A stretch of DNA of 64,000 nucleotides from Metaphire vulgaris (Eukaryota > Annelida > Clitellata > Crassiclitellata > Megascolecidae). Position numbers and translations under genes: made by a program. Of this stretch, positions 10,836 through 24,821 are shown piece after piece. The notes beneath the pieces were generated by a model that saw only the letters and a program-made list of their open reading frames with translations, made no database searches and was not told the origin of the DNA. How positions within the stretch are numbered: position 1 is the stretch's first letter; the number at the start of each line of letters is the position of its first letter. The stretch is from contig CM030840.1 in the NCBI GenBank assembly GCA_018105865.1, positions 13,099,794 to 13,163,793 on the forward strand, given 5' to 3'.

Positions 10836-13800
10836 GATTACAGCAAAAAGGATCTAATGCATTAGTTTTTATGTTTTAATCAGTTTTGCGTATAATTGTC
10901 TTGGTATCACAGTCAATTGCTGAAATTCAGTTTCATTTGCCTAATTGATAAGCCTATAACCAAAATTCATTGGTCTTGGTATTCTGAGCAAATGCCCAGT
11001 TTATTTTGCAATGAATTTACCTGTTAACATTAGATGTTGTTAGATGAAACATGCCTTGATATAGTCGCCTATATATATGAATATCAACCGCGAATTTAGA
11101 CTGAGAAGAAATAGTTGATGTTCGACAGTTGAGAAATTTCATCTCTTTAAATAAGTATTGAAAGAACTTAGCTTACAGATATCCAAAGGTGCCACAGGCA
11201 ACTTTAGCTTCAACGCTGTCGAAGCCGTGGTTGCAGACAGTGCCCCATGTATTGTTGTACCGAACTTCAAGACGGCCCATTTTCATACTACTCCCCCCAA
11301 CCATTCTGTAGAGAATAGACGTCCCTGTCACTAAAAAAATTATTAAATTTACTCTCATCAGGCTCTATAGAACGTGATCAATGCATTCGTTGCGAACATG
11401 CTCACAACATTGCAATTGACTATGATTTTCAAATGAACTAGATATAGGCCTAATTAAACAATGTCATCTTAAATCGCCCTAAAATTGTGTGCGAACATTA
11501 CAAAAGCTAGCATGTTGGCTAGGTCGTGAATTGTGACTTCTATGAACAAAACTGAGCTAATTTCATACTTCTGAATTGTGCATGAAAATGATCATCAAAG
11601 GGAAGAATGAATGCGAAATTAGGCCATGGCATTTTTTAATCAAAAAATCGATTAATTATTGATGAGCAGTCTTCTGGCCGCTCAGCCGTTTGAGATAGGC
11701 GGCGTGTAGTATCGAACAGAGTTGCCTATGCAACTGTGTCTGTACACGCATGAAACTGTCGTGAGATCCCTTCTAGTCCTAGATCATTGCATAATATTTC
11801 ATTCGTTGCCACTCTCATTGTTTTATCGTTGCCATCTTCCTAATTGTCTTGTATTTGAAACTTTCTAAGCCGTCTTTTGTTTTGAATAGACCGAACCCTT
11901 GTAAGGCAGTCTTATGGTTAGCTTGTACGGAGCCTTTTAATGGACCGCTCTTGTGACTTGACAGGCCAACGTATGAACGTGTAGGTACGATTTAATAATA
12001 ATAATAATAATGTGATTTTAAGTGGTTTTGGAGGCTAAATGATTGTGCAAAAACCACTGATGTAACCATCTGCATTCAATAACCTAGTTTATCTAGATCA
12101 GCCTTGCTCTTCCGTTCACTGTTTCAACTGTCACTCCCACCTCGTCCAAACTGTTCCATTTGTCCACAACCCTTGCACTAAAAAAAGTTTTTCTTTCTTG
12201 GACCAACCCTCTGCTTAAACATTTTTGCACTTGTGGCCTCTTGTGCTGCTATAGTGTGCCAATGTAAAATTAATCGATCATATGGCACATCTACTTTCCC
12301 AGTCATTATTTTGTATGTTTCCCATATCAAATCCTCAACAGTCTTCTCCTTTCTAATGTTGTCAGTCCACAATGAATTGAAGTCTTTTTCAGCTTAAATT
12401 ATGGCACCCATTGACCATCTTCGTTGCTCGTCTTTGCACTTTTTCTAAAAATATCTATATCTTTTTCAAGAATGGATTCCAAGCCTGAACACAGTATTCC
12501 AGATGAGGCCTTTCTAACGACTTATAAAGTTTAATGATTATCTCTTTGTCACGACTCACAATTGTCCTTTTCACCATTCCCAACATTTGGTTTCCCTTTT
12601 TGCTGCCTCCATGCATTGGTGAGATGGATTCATACTTCTATATGTTATATCCCCAAGTCTCTTTCTTTTTCTGTTGTGGTTAGAACCTTCCCCTAAAAAC
12701 AATATTCATTACCATTATTAGACTTCCCAACATGCATTACAGAACATTTATCAATATTGAAAAGCATCTGCCAGTCCACAGACTACTGAAACAATTTCCT
12801 TAGATCTTCTTGAAAAGATTTAATCCTCCGAGTCTATATTTCGCCCATAACTTTGTATCATCGGCAAACTTTGAAATTTTGGACAGTAATCCTTCATCGA
12901 TATCATTTATAATATATTAGAAAAAGCAATGGCCCAAAAATGATCATCCTGAGGAACTCCACTGATAACTCTTGCCCATTGCGAATTTTTTCCCAATGCC
13001 AACCTTCTGTCTTCTTCCCTTCAACCAATTTTCAATCCATCTGAGAATATTGCCCCTTATTCCACAGGACTTCAGTTTGGCAGCCAGCCTTATATGGGGT
13101 ACTTTATCAAAAGCTTTGGCAAAATCTAAATATATTATGTCTACTCCCTTGCCCTTGTCTAGCTTATCAAAAACCTCCTCCAGAAAGTCCAACAGGTTGG
13201 TCAATAAAAGCGATTTGCGAAATCTGCAAATTTCGTGACCAGTCTTTACTTGAATCGGGAAAAATAATTTGATTCACTGTGTTTTTGATCAAATGAGTTA
13301 TTTAGTTGCATTAATAACCGCACTGCGATGGTTGACAGTAGTGAGTTCTAAGAGACTCTATTGCATTGGCTGTGTTGATTACATATTAATAATTAATTGG
13401 AACTGCATTAGTATACTGCCTATAAACTTCATTAGTTGCTAGCATTGGCCTTGGCTTTTTTCATGAAAGTTATTGTACATGCGATTAGCCTCTGCACTGT
13501 ATATGTGCATTCTTATTACATGCCTTGAACGGTCTAATTCGCAATTTAGATACGTAACTGAATGACACTTGGATATTAACAATTTTTAACGAGTGACTGA
13601 AAAACAAAGGCATTCGATACCCAAATAGTCGGCCGCATACGAGCTTTCACAATGTGCCGTCGCAGGTTCGCGACAAAAATGTGAGACGTGGGTTCTCATT
13701 TTACGCAATTTTCCTAGTATCACACATTTACGTGGTATGTGAATGGGGTTTGCAGGTTGTCGCTGCCCTAAAAGGTCATTTTTCCAGCACATGTACACTG

Positions 13801-16800
13801 ACTACTGTATAATATTTTACATTGGCTCACTGCAGCGAATTGAAACGTCTTCGTTATGAGCACAGTTGTCTTCACCCAACGGCTGATGATTACAACCAGC
13901 GATGCTCTTCTCATTTCCACGGCATTTAACATCGTCCAACCAAATCGGTCCTGCTCCAGCTCCATACTGGTTGTAGATAAACTCACCACCATCCCTGGAG
14001 GCAAACGATTTAGCAAGTTAAGATGTCGGTTGTTTTATTTCTTTTTATTCAACAGCACATATAATTATATCGCTATCACAGTCACTTCCACGCTAAAATT
14101 CAATGTCATTTGAATAACTGATCTGCTAGAACCAGAGTTCGTTGATTTTTCTTGTGGTTACAATAGTATTTGGATAAATACTATTCGTATAGTGTCACGT
14201 ATGGTTCCCGGAACATTCGGTGCCGGAACATTCGATACTGGAGAATTCGGCACCAAAATTTTACTTGTGGAAGATTCGGTACCGGATAATTCGGTAAATG
14301 ATCGACATACAGATCAGATGACGCCTCACCGCCAGGCCCTCTGAGAGAAATTCCGGGCCCCTGTGCAGAATTGCCTGTGGGCCCCGAAAAAATTTAAAAA
14401 ATTGCTGACGACCCATTTTTGCTTGTCATTGGCTTAACCCAAATTAACCGACACGATGTCATGATGCAACTCTCGAAAACTAGTGATGACCTTTTTTCTT
14501 GTTGCTCTTTTTCACACTCAGTAGCGTCATTTCACACTTTTCTTGGGGGCGAGATAATTTTTGGGCCAAATTTGGCCAAATTATGGCAAATTATGGGCAA
14601 ATTTTTGGCAATTATAGGCAAATTTTGGGCAATTTTTGGACCAATTTTGGCAAATTTGATAATTTTTGACATTTTTGGGCAAATTTTGGACAATTTTGGC
14701 GATTTTTTTGCACATTTCACATTTATTTATTTACTTAATACATTATTTCTTCATTTTTCTTGGGGGGCCCGCCTGCCCATCCCCAAATGACGCCCCTGTT
14801 CAATTGATGCTTTTGATGTCCTCAGGTCCAGGCCCCCCTTTTACTCGCGGGCCCCCTTTTACCTCGCCGGGCCCCCTTTCTTTAGTGTTTTTATTGGCAT
14901 TATTGTTAATTATGCATATTCATCATCAGCCCGGGCCCCTCCAGACCGCCGGGCCCCTGTGCATTTGCCCCCTGCCCTCCCCTCTCGGAGGCCCTGCTCA
15001 CCGCCTAACCCTAACCTCCGCCACCCCCCATGTGGGCCGTTACCGACATTTTCGTCTCGAATTTGCCGTTCTGAAAATTCTGTTCCCAATGTTCTGGTAC
15101 CGAATCTTCCATGACCGGTAGGCCTACCGAATTTTGCGGCACCCAATTTTCCGTCCCGAATTTTCCGTCCCGAATCTTCCGGTCACCGTCATGCATTTAT
15201 GAAGACATATGGAAATGTTCGAATTAATATTAGTGTGTCCTGACTGAATTATCCTGGCCAATAATAAAAACCAATGAGGAAACAGTCAATTATCGACTGA
15301 GAGAAGTTTCGAATCTTAAATTCAACTGCGTAAAGCGCTTGAGCCTGACTTACGCATATCCGAGGGAGCGACAGGCAACAGCCGCTTCAACGTCGGTGAA
15401 GGAATCGTCACAGACAGTTCCCCATGAATTGTTATACTTAACTTCAAGACGACCTTCTCCCGTAATGTTCGACCCAGTCAGTTTGTAGGAAATACCTGTC
15501 CCTAAAATGCGTTCAAAGCCGTTCATTAACTTGATTGACACGATAGATCAATAGATTCATTTCAAATACTACTACCAACGTAACGTATTTGACTACGACT
15601 TTAGATTGAGCTAGATGTAAGAAACGCCTTTTTGAAATGCGTGACGGTTTTTTGTGAGAACCTCAATAGCATAAGGATTCGATCTTTAATTGCGGATCTC
15701 TAGAAACAAAGCTTACCTAATATCAAAATTGAGATTTATATTTAGTTTCCGAATGTATGTGCCTAACGCTGCTCTCATTGGACGAGGTGCTGCTAGAAAA
15801 TCTACAAACACTCGGCTAGGAAACTGTCAAAATACATCGTCATTTTTGACGGCAAGACCTAATTATGTTGACCACCTTAATAATGCTCTGCCTAAGACTG
15901 TTAAGCTGCATTATTTGCTTGTATTGAGTACTTTTTTATTTGTGACCTAATGCATGACGTGCTGGTGAAGCCGTTGAGTTATTGCACTGTGACACTCATG
16001 CTTTCATACCACCCGATCTGTGAGCACGAAACTCACCACATTGGAGCCCGATGGACTATACTCTGTGTGTATATTCTACACGAAAGCTCTACTGGTCACG
16101 CAGGTCCAATCTGAACGATGTGAAGCAGAAATTGGTGACCGGTGAGCGAGTGGGCAAATCTCTATCACAATGTCATTGCAGCAACAATACTCATCAGTGG
16201 CTATACGACGTCCATTCAAGCGGTAGAATTTTGAATATTTTTTGTAAACTTTTTCAGTTAGACATTTGTAACTACCTTAAACGTATTTTTTCCTGTCGCA
16301 AACTGCAAATTTTTATAGACATCGGCCGCTTTTGAAAATTTTTTATTGAGTGAAATAATGTAGTCCCTTTCTATCTGGACGCCGTTTACAGTAGTAGATT
16401 GTTTTCCAATCGACTGAATGACATTGGTATTTCAGTTGGATTAGTCGGAGGCATACGAACCTTAACCTTAATTCTGTTTTCGCAGCTGAGCAACCAGAGC
16501 ACGAGGCCTCAAGTTTTATGCAATGTTCGTTGTTTGACATTTACCGAGCAAAGATGATGGGTGTTGAAATTCATCGCGACCTTAAAGGATATTTTCATAT
16601 CACGTAATTTCCACTGTATGATATTCTGTTCTTGCTTACAGCAATGAATTGAAACATCTTCGTCGTGAACACAGTTGTGTTCTCCATACGGCTGATGAAG
16701 GCAACCAGCGATGTTCTGCTCATTTCCATTGCATTTAACATCGTCCAACCAAATTGGTCCTTCTCCAGGTCCATACTGGTTGTTGGTAAACTCTCCACCA

Positions 16801-19800
16801 TACCTGGAGGAAAACGATTACAGCAAATTAAGTTGTCGGCTATTTTCATTGTTTTTAAATCAAAATTACATATAGTGTAATCATATAACCATCACATTCA
16901 CTCCAACGCTAAAATTCAGTTTCAATTGATTAACTGAAATTACCAAATACTAGTTTTCATCTCTTATGGTCGTAATAGCATTTGAATAAGTTCTAGGCGA
17001 ATAGCGTAGTTAATTTAGAGAAACATTGGAAAAAGTACGAATTAATTAATGTGTCTTGACTGAGTTAGCTAAGCCATGAATACAAACCGTGACAAAATAG
17101 TCAATGATGGTCAGTGAGAACTTTCTAATCGTAAATTCAACTGGGAAAGAGCTAGTTAAAGAGCCGTGTCTAGGTGGGGACAGAACCCGGGGCTTCTTGC
17201 CGTCTTGAGGGGTGGGCGGGCGCCAGAAACCATGCTTGATTGTGTTCAGGCAGGGAGTTTTACCAAGTTAAACCCCTGCTGAAGACATTAGCAATATGAC
17301 AACTTGACAAGCAAAAAGGAAAGCAAAAGGTCATCACCAACTTTCTAACTATTGGTGGTGAAAATTTTATATCTTGCCCCGGGCGCCAAATACTCCCACT
17401 AGCGCTCTGGCTACATTCTGACTTACGAATATCCGAGGGAGTCACATGCAATATTCGCTTCAACGTTGCTGAAGGAATCGTCACAGACAGTGCCCCATGT
17501 ATTGTTGTACAGAACTTCAAGTCGACCTTGTCCCGTAATATTCGACCCAGCCAGTTTGTAGGAAATCCTAAAATGCATTAAATAACTTAAATGACACGCT
17601 TGAGCGATTGATCACTAGAATTCGCTGCAAACATAACCAAGGTAACGTATTTTACTACGATTTTCAAGTGAGTTAGTTTCATGGAACGTCATTTTGAACT
17701 TTTGAAGGAACCCGGCTCTCTGGAACCCCTTACCTGACAGTGTTACCAACGCGATCAAAAGAGATTCAAAACGCACTTGTTAGGACACTTCTTTAATATG
17801 ATGTAAAGCGCTTTTGACTCTAGCCCGCTAGGACAATAACGCTATATAAATCGTCGCCTATAACTAACTAGCTAACATTGTCTTATACCAATTTTAGTAT
17901 TTATTCATTTAAAAGCAACATCGCAGTAGATCTTTATTACTAGGAGCGGGTACAAAATGACGCGTTTTTATATCTCATAATTTTGAAATCAGCATATCAT
18001 AAACCGTCCAAATTTTGTTAGAAATCTAGAAAAAGTTAAAGACATTTTAAATCGAGTGATGTTTATCTACGAGAAACTCAGTGTGCGCAATGGTTCGGTT
18101 CATATTATTGCGGATCTCTAGAAACAAGGCTAAGCTAATTTCATAATCATCTTATCTTATAATTGCCTTTGTCCAATAATTAAGTTTGTCAGTAACGCTA
18201 CACGACGAATTTGAGACAACGTCGTTGCTATAGGTAATCAAATTTTATAATGGACGGAACTTGACGTCCTGATTGGCAGTGAGGGGCGCAGCTCCACGTG
18301 TGGGGCTGCTGGTCCTTTTGGGGAGCGCAGCTTCCATGTGAGGCCTTAGGCCTTGCTGGATGGCTTAACACTGGAGGGCGCATCCCCCGTGGGAGACCAA
18401 ATCCCATTGGAACAATAGGCCCAACCCGTAGTCGCAGGTTCCGTTATGGCGTGCAGCCCCCGGTAGTGGAGCGGCAAGACCACCCAGTGAGATCATAGGA
18501 ACAAATTTAAATGAAAATCTACGCATTGACTTAGCATTTTCAGATTAAAAAATTGTTATAAGCAATAATATGAACTTTTGCAATAAATCGAGAAAGAAGA
18601 TAGCCACTCTCCCCGTCATTTTTGACGGGTTAACAGCTAGTTGAGAATAATTAATATATACTGTGGTTTCTTAATGCACAGTATGTGCCTTACCGTGCTT
18701 TCACTGCACGAGGCGCTGCCAGAACTCCTAGACCCACAAACAATCGGGTAGGAAGCAACCTAGGTACCCGCAATTTTTTCGGCAAAACATTTAATTTTCT
18801 TGACTGCAATATTAGTGATGTATTTAAGCTTGTTAGGCTGCATTAGCTGGTTGTTTTGAATATTGCTGTTGCGATTATTATCGTTGTAGATGCGATTAAT
18901 AATATAGCGGGCCTACATACTGTATACGTGTGCATTGCTAGCTCTAACGCTCTTAATTACAATTCAAATTACTAATAGGAATGAGAATTCGCTATTAAAA
19001 TTCAAAACAATGTCTTATTTTAAGGCTTGTTATCATGGCCATCTTACTCGTCAGTTATACATTGTGTCCGGATAAAAACGAGCCAAATCTATTTTCACAA
19101 TAACTTTAAGAAAACTTGGCCGAGTTCTTTAAGAAATCGGATGGTTTATGTTGGACAGAATTCGAAATCATGACATAAAAAACGCGCCCTTATGTACCCC
19201 CGCCTAGAAATACGGAGCTACTGCGGTCTCGCTTTTGAATGCTCTATAGAAATTCACGAGATTTTACTTACTTGTTTACTCGCCTTTTAATTATTTTTGG
19301 CGAAATGTATGACGTGCTCGTGACACCGTTTGATTACTGCACTGGGAGACTCCTGCTTTCATACCACCAGAACTGTGGCAACCAAACTCATCAGATTTGA
19401 ACCCGGTGAACTGTGCAGGTATTCTACAGGAAAGGACCTACCGGTCACGCACATCATCTATTCTATATGAAAGAACCGAAGCAGAGACTGGTGACTGTCA
19501 CTGGCGAGGAAGTGGGCAGAGCTCCAACACACCGTCACTGCAGCAAAAATTCATCAGTGGCTACGGCGTCTGAAATCGTGTGTCGATTCTTACGATGGAT
19601 TCTGGCGCCGGACATTTCAAATGTTCATTATAACCTTTTCAGATATTGTTTGTGTCATTCTGAAGGCAATTTATTCCTGTTTCACGCTGCAAAGTTTTAT
19701 AGAAATCGGCCATGTCTTCTTAAAGTTATAGCGAAAATAAAGATGAATCCCTTTTCACGCGTACTCCTTGTACGGCAGTCATGGGCACCCGCGCATTGGG

Positions 19801-22800
19801 GCAAGAGGGAGCACTTGCCCCTGCTCGAAAATAAAAGTGCCAATATTTCTCATTGAAATTTGAAAACCTAGCTAAAATATCAACCGTGACCATTGTGTTA
19901 AGAATTGTTTTGCCCCCTCTTGTAAAAATTTATGTGGCATAGCCATGACCATTATGTTTTGCCCCTCCTGGAAAAATTTCTGTGGGCGACCATGACCGCA
20001 GTAGATTGTTTTCAAAGCTACTGAATGACAGAAATTCAGTTTGAATTAGTCGGAGGCCATAAGCCATTAATTGTCTTCGCAGTTGAGAAACCAGAGCATG
20101 GGTCTCAACCTTTATAACAAGGGTGGGCAAACTTTTAACCTGGGGGCCGCATGGAACTTCAGATATATCCGGAGTGCCGGACTGCAAATTTTAGAAGCCA
20201 CAATCGAAAGAAATTCTAAAATATGTTGTTCTTCGACGTTCGAGCGTAGGCGGAAACGGAGTTAAGCAAAGGGACTCACATAGATATATAATAAGAGAAT
20301 AGCATGAAATGAGCATAACAAGTAAGCAAAACATTGCATGAGCATGAACAAACCTGTTAGTGGGCTATAATCACAAATATTATTAACACTCAAAAATAAT
20401 GAATTTCTCGGGCGGTACCGCGGGCCAGTTAAAATTTGTCGGCGGACCGGATCCGGCCCGCGGACCGTAGTTTGCCCACCTCTGCTTTATACAATATTCG
20501 TGTATGACATTTACCGTGCGAATTTGATGGGTCTTGAAATTCATCGCGATCTTAAAGGTTATTGACATATCACATAATTTCTACATTATGATATTCTGTT
20601 CTTGCTTACAGCAACGAATAGAGACGTCATCGCTATGCGCGCAGTTTGTTGAACCCCACGGCGAATGAGTGCAGTCAGCAATGCTCTGCTCAGTTCCGTT
20701 GCATTTTACATCGTCCAACCAAATCGGTCCTACTCCAGCTCCATACAGTCTGTTGATTAACTCACCGCCGGCCCTGCAGGTAAAATGATTACAACAAAAC
20801 TATCACAGCCAATAATGCGCTAAAATCCAGTTTTATTTGAGTAACTGATATAGCTAAAACGCGTTGACATCTCTTATGGTCTTAATAGCATTTGAATAAA
20901 TACTTGACAATGGCATTCCGAAATTAACGAAACGTAGGGATAAGTAGAAATTAATTATTGTGTCTTGCCTGATTTATCCACGTCATGAATATAAACCAAA
21001 AGGAAACAGTCAATTATCGACAGGGATATTATAAATATTAAATTCAACTGAGTAATCAGCTTGAGCCTGACTTACGAATATCCGAGGGAGCCACAGGCAA
21101 CATTCGCTTCAACGCTGCCGAAGAAATCGTCACACACCGTGCCCCATGTATTGTTGTACTTAACTTCAAGGCGACCTTGTCCCGTAATATTCGACCCAGC
21201 CAGTCTGTAGGAAATGCCTGTCCCTAAAATGCATTAATTTACTCGAATGACGCGCTAGAGAGATTGAGAAATAGATTCATTGCATTCATATTTCATAACC
21301 AAAGTAAAGTAATTTGCTATGATTGACTGAAAGTGAACTATATTCATGCAACTTCTTTTAAATTGCGCGACGTTTTTCTACATTGAAACTCAATAGCACA
21401 ATGGTTCGTTCTTTAATTGCGTATCTCTAGAAATAACGCTAAGCTAATTTCATAATGGAGAATTATGTTTATTTTCCAAATGTATATGCCCAACGCTGCT
21501 TTCATTGGACGACGCACTGCTAGAACATCTACAAACAATCGTGCAGGAAACGGCCAAGGTAGCCTACATCGTCGTTTATGACGGGTTAACAGGCCAATTT
21601 AGTTGTATTTAAGCTTGTTATGCTGAATTAGTTGGTGATCGATATTGTTATAACTGCGATTATATGAAGTTAAGTTGTGTATTGCTTATTATTGAACATT
21701 CCGAATTACAATATTCAAAATTTTTAAAAAATACAATTAAAAGTCAAAACTTAGGCCTATGTCTTATTATGAGGTCTTGTTTTCATGACGCATTGGTATT
21801 CTGTCATCATACAGCGTGTCCGGATAAAAAGGAGGCTAACTCTTTTTACTATAACTTTAAGAAAATTTGGCTGATTTCTATAAGAATTTGGATGGCCTAT
21901 GCTGGTCTAAGTGCCTTTTTTCCCGCTCCTACTGTACAAATAAGAAGCTTTTGTGATGCCGCCATGAAAGCATTATAGAATTTCACGATATTTTACTTAC
22001 TTACTTACTTACCCGCTCTTAATAATTATTTTTTACGTAATGTATGACGTACTAGTGAAACCGTTGAGTTATTGTACTGCAAGACTCATGCTTCCATACC
22101 ACTCGAACTGTGGACACGAAACTCCCCAAAATTTGAACCCGGTGGACTACCCTCAAGTACTCTGTGTATGTATTCTACAGAAAGGTCTACCGGTCAAGCA
22201 TTTCAATATTGAATATTTACTGTAAAGGTTTTTTATATAAATCGGCCATGTTTTCTTAAGGCTATAGGCAGTGGCGGTTCCAGGATTTCTTGTTGGGGTG
22301 AAATAGCTTCAGAGAAAGTTGGTGGGGGAGTGAAAATAGAAGGAAAAAATCAATAAACTCTTTGCCGAAAAAAGGTTGAGAAAGGGGAATTTTATCTCTA
22401 ATTTTACTACACTTTTACCGAAAAATTGGTTGACAAGCAAAAAAGGTCATCCGCAGTTTTTTAATCGTAGTTTTGTTAGACTTTTATCCAAAAATAGGTC
22501 TTCACAAGCAAAACAAATTCCGGAAAAGTCCAGTGTGGGGATGCATATCCCAGTCATCCCCACGTGGAACCGCCACTGGCTATAGAGAGTGAAAATCAAG
22601 TTGGACCCCTTTTATCCGGACGCCGTTTACAGTTGTAAGTTGTTTTCCAAGCGACTGAATGACAAAGGTATTTAAGTTGTATTTGTCGGAGGCCAACGAT
22701 CATTAATCATAATTGCGCCTTCGGAGTTGAGCAACCAGAGCAGAGCTCTCAATGTTTGTGCAATTTTCATTGTTTTGACATTTATCGAGCGAAGTTGATG

Positions 22801-24773
22801 GATCTTGAAATTCATCGCCATCCTAGAGGTTATATTCATATCACATAACATCTACTTTATGATATTCTGCACTGCTTACAGCAACGAATTGAAACGTCTT
22901 GATCATGACCACAATCTGTTGAACCCCACGGCGAATGATCGCAGTCAGCAATGCTCTTTTCAGTTCCGTTGCATATAACATCGTCCAACCAAATCGGTCC
23001 TTCTCCAGGTCCATACAGGTTGTTGATAAATTCACCGCCGCCCCTTGAGGTATAGAAGATAACAGGAAAATAAGACGTCGACTATTTTCATTGCTTTAAA
23101 TCAACATTACATATAATTTATATGGCTATCATGGTCAAATTCAACGCCAAAATTCAGTTTCATTTAATGAACTGTAATAAACAACTATCGTTTGCACCTC
23201 TTATGGTTTTGATAGAATTTGAATAAATAGGTCTACTTGGTGAATAGCGTTAATGAATTTACGCAAACGTCGGAAAAAGTATGAATGAATAAATATGTCT
23301 TGACTGGGTTGGATGAGCAGTGAATTCCAAGAAGGAAATGTAGAGAAAATTCACGTTTACTAACGAATCGAAAAAATGCTTGACTCACCAATATCCGAGG
23401 GAGCGACAGGTAATATTCGCTTCAATGTTGCTGAAGGAATCGTCACACACGGTGCCCCATATATTGAGGTACTGAACTTCAAGACGACCTTCTCCCGATA
23501 TATTCGACCCAGCCAGTCTGTAGGAAACTGTTGTCCCTAAAACGCATTAATTAACTCGAATGACACGCTGAAGCGATTGATCAATATATTCATGGCATAC
23601 ATAAACGAAGTAACGTAATTTTCTACGATTTTAAAATTTCATGTCACTTCATTTTAAATTGCACGACGTTTTTCTACCAGAAACTCAATAGAGCAATGGT
23701 TCATTCATGCATTAGCAATTTATATTGCGCCTGTTCAATAGATGCTAAAAAGCGCATTATGATGTCAAGAATAAGCATGTTTGAAGAGATGGGTCTTAAA
23801 CTGCTCGCGGAAAGCGACCGGCGACCTTAGTTTTTCTAGCGCCAGTGCTAGGTCGTTTCAAGCATCTGTTCCGGCGTATGAGAAGCCGCGTTGCCCCATA
23901 ACTGTTTGGAGACAAGGTTTGTGGTAATCGGTTGTTGACGCATATCGTAAGCCTGGTCTACCGCTGGCAGCTGATTATTGGATGCTGCATTTGTGTCTTA
24001 TAAAGTCGCTGTTGACCGAGTCTCAGCGCACTGTCAGTGAAGGTGAGTCCTGGCTGTGGTGAAAATCGCCTACTTGAGGTCACGTTAGTGCCCAGGAGGT
24101 CAACTCTGAGCCAAGGAAGGAGACAGACGCCCGCCTGTCAGGGCGCGGGGAGTCAGTTTGGTGAATAGACGCCGTTGAGGAAAAGAGTGGACCGCCGTCC
24201 ATTCAGGCACGGTTAACCTCGGTTTTTGGTGAAAGCGCTGAAGAAACAAATAGACGCCGCTGCCCGTCTAGGAGCGAGAGCAGAAGGTACCAAGCGTGCT
24301 AAAAAGCCGCAACAGAGGATAGACAGTGATGTTAATCCTTGTCCTGGTCCTTGTCCTTAAGGACTCCTTAAAGACCAATTTGAAGTCTTTGTCCTTGTCC
24401 TCGTCCTTGGGGGTTCGGTCCTTGTCCTTATCCTCGTCCTTGCAGATCGGTCCTTGTCCTGGTCCTTGTAACTTAGTCCTTGAAAAGTTCTTATAAGGAC
24501 CAAATTACTCGTATACCATTTTCAATTGTACTGATAATTATGTTCCAAGGTAAGAGTAGTATGTGGATTTATATTTTGGCTACATACTTGCGTTGAGTTA
24601 CTCTAAATGTTTAGTCATTGTTTCCGTTTATAATACCAGTTGATTCTTTAAACAGAATTCTTTTGTTTCCCTGCGACGTCGGCTCCAGTTGAACGAGTGT
24701 TTTTCGCAAAAGTGGTCTCATAATTAGACCTCACCGTGTGTGCATGACTGATCAGTTGCTGGAAACACTTTTC

Positions 24774-24821
<48 letters not shown>

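Noticed and set aside
22841..23035. Minus-strand frames such as 22841-23035, 25677-25859 and 58171-57932
   Set aside because: They are off-frame readings of SRCR C-half exons.
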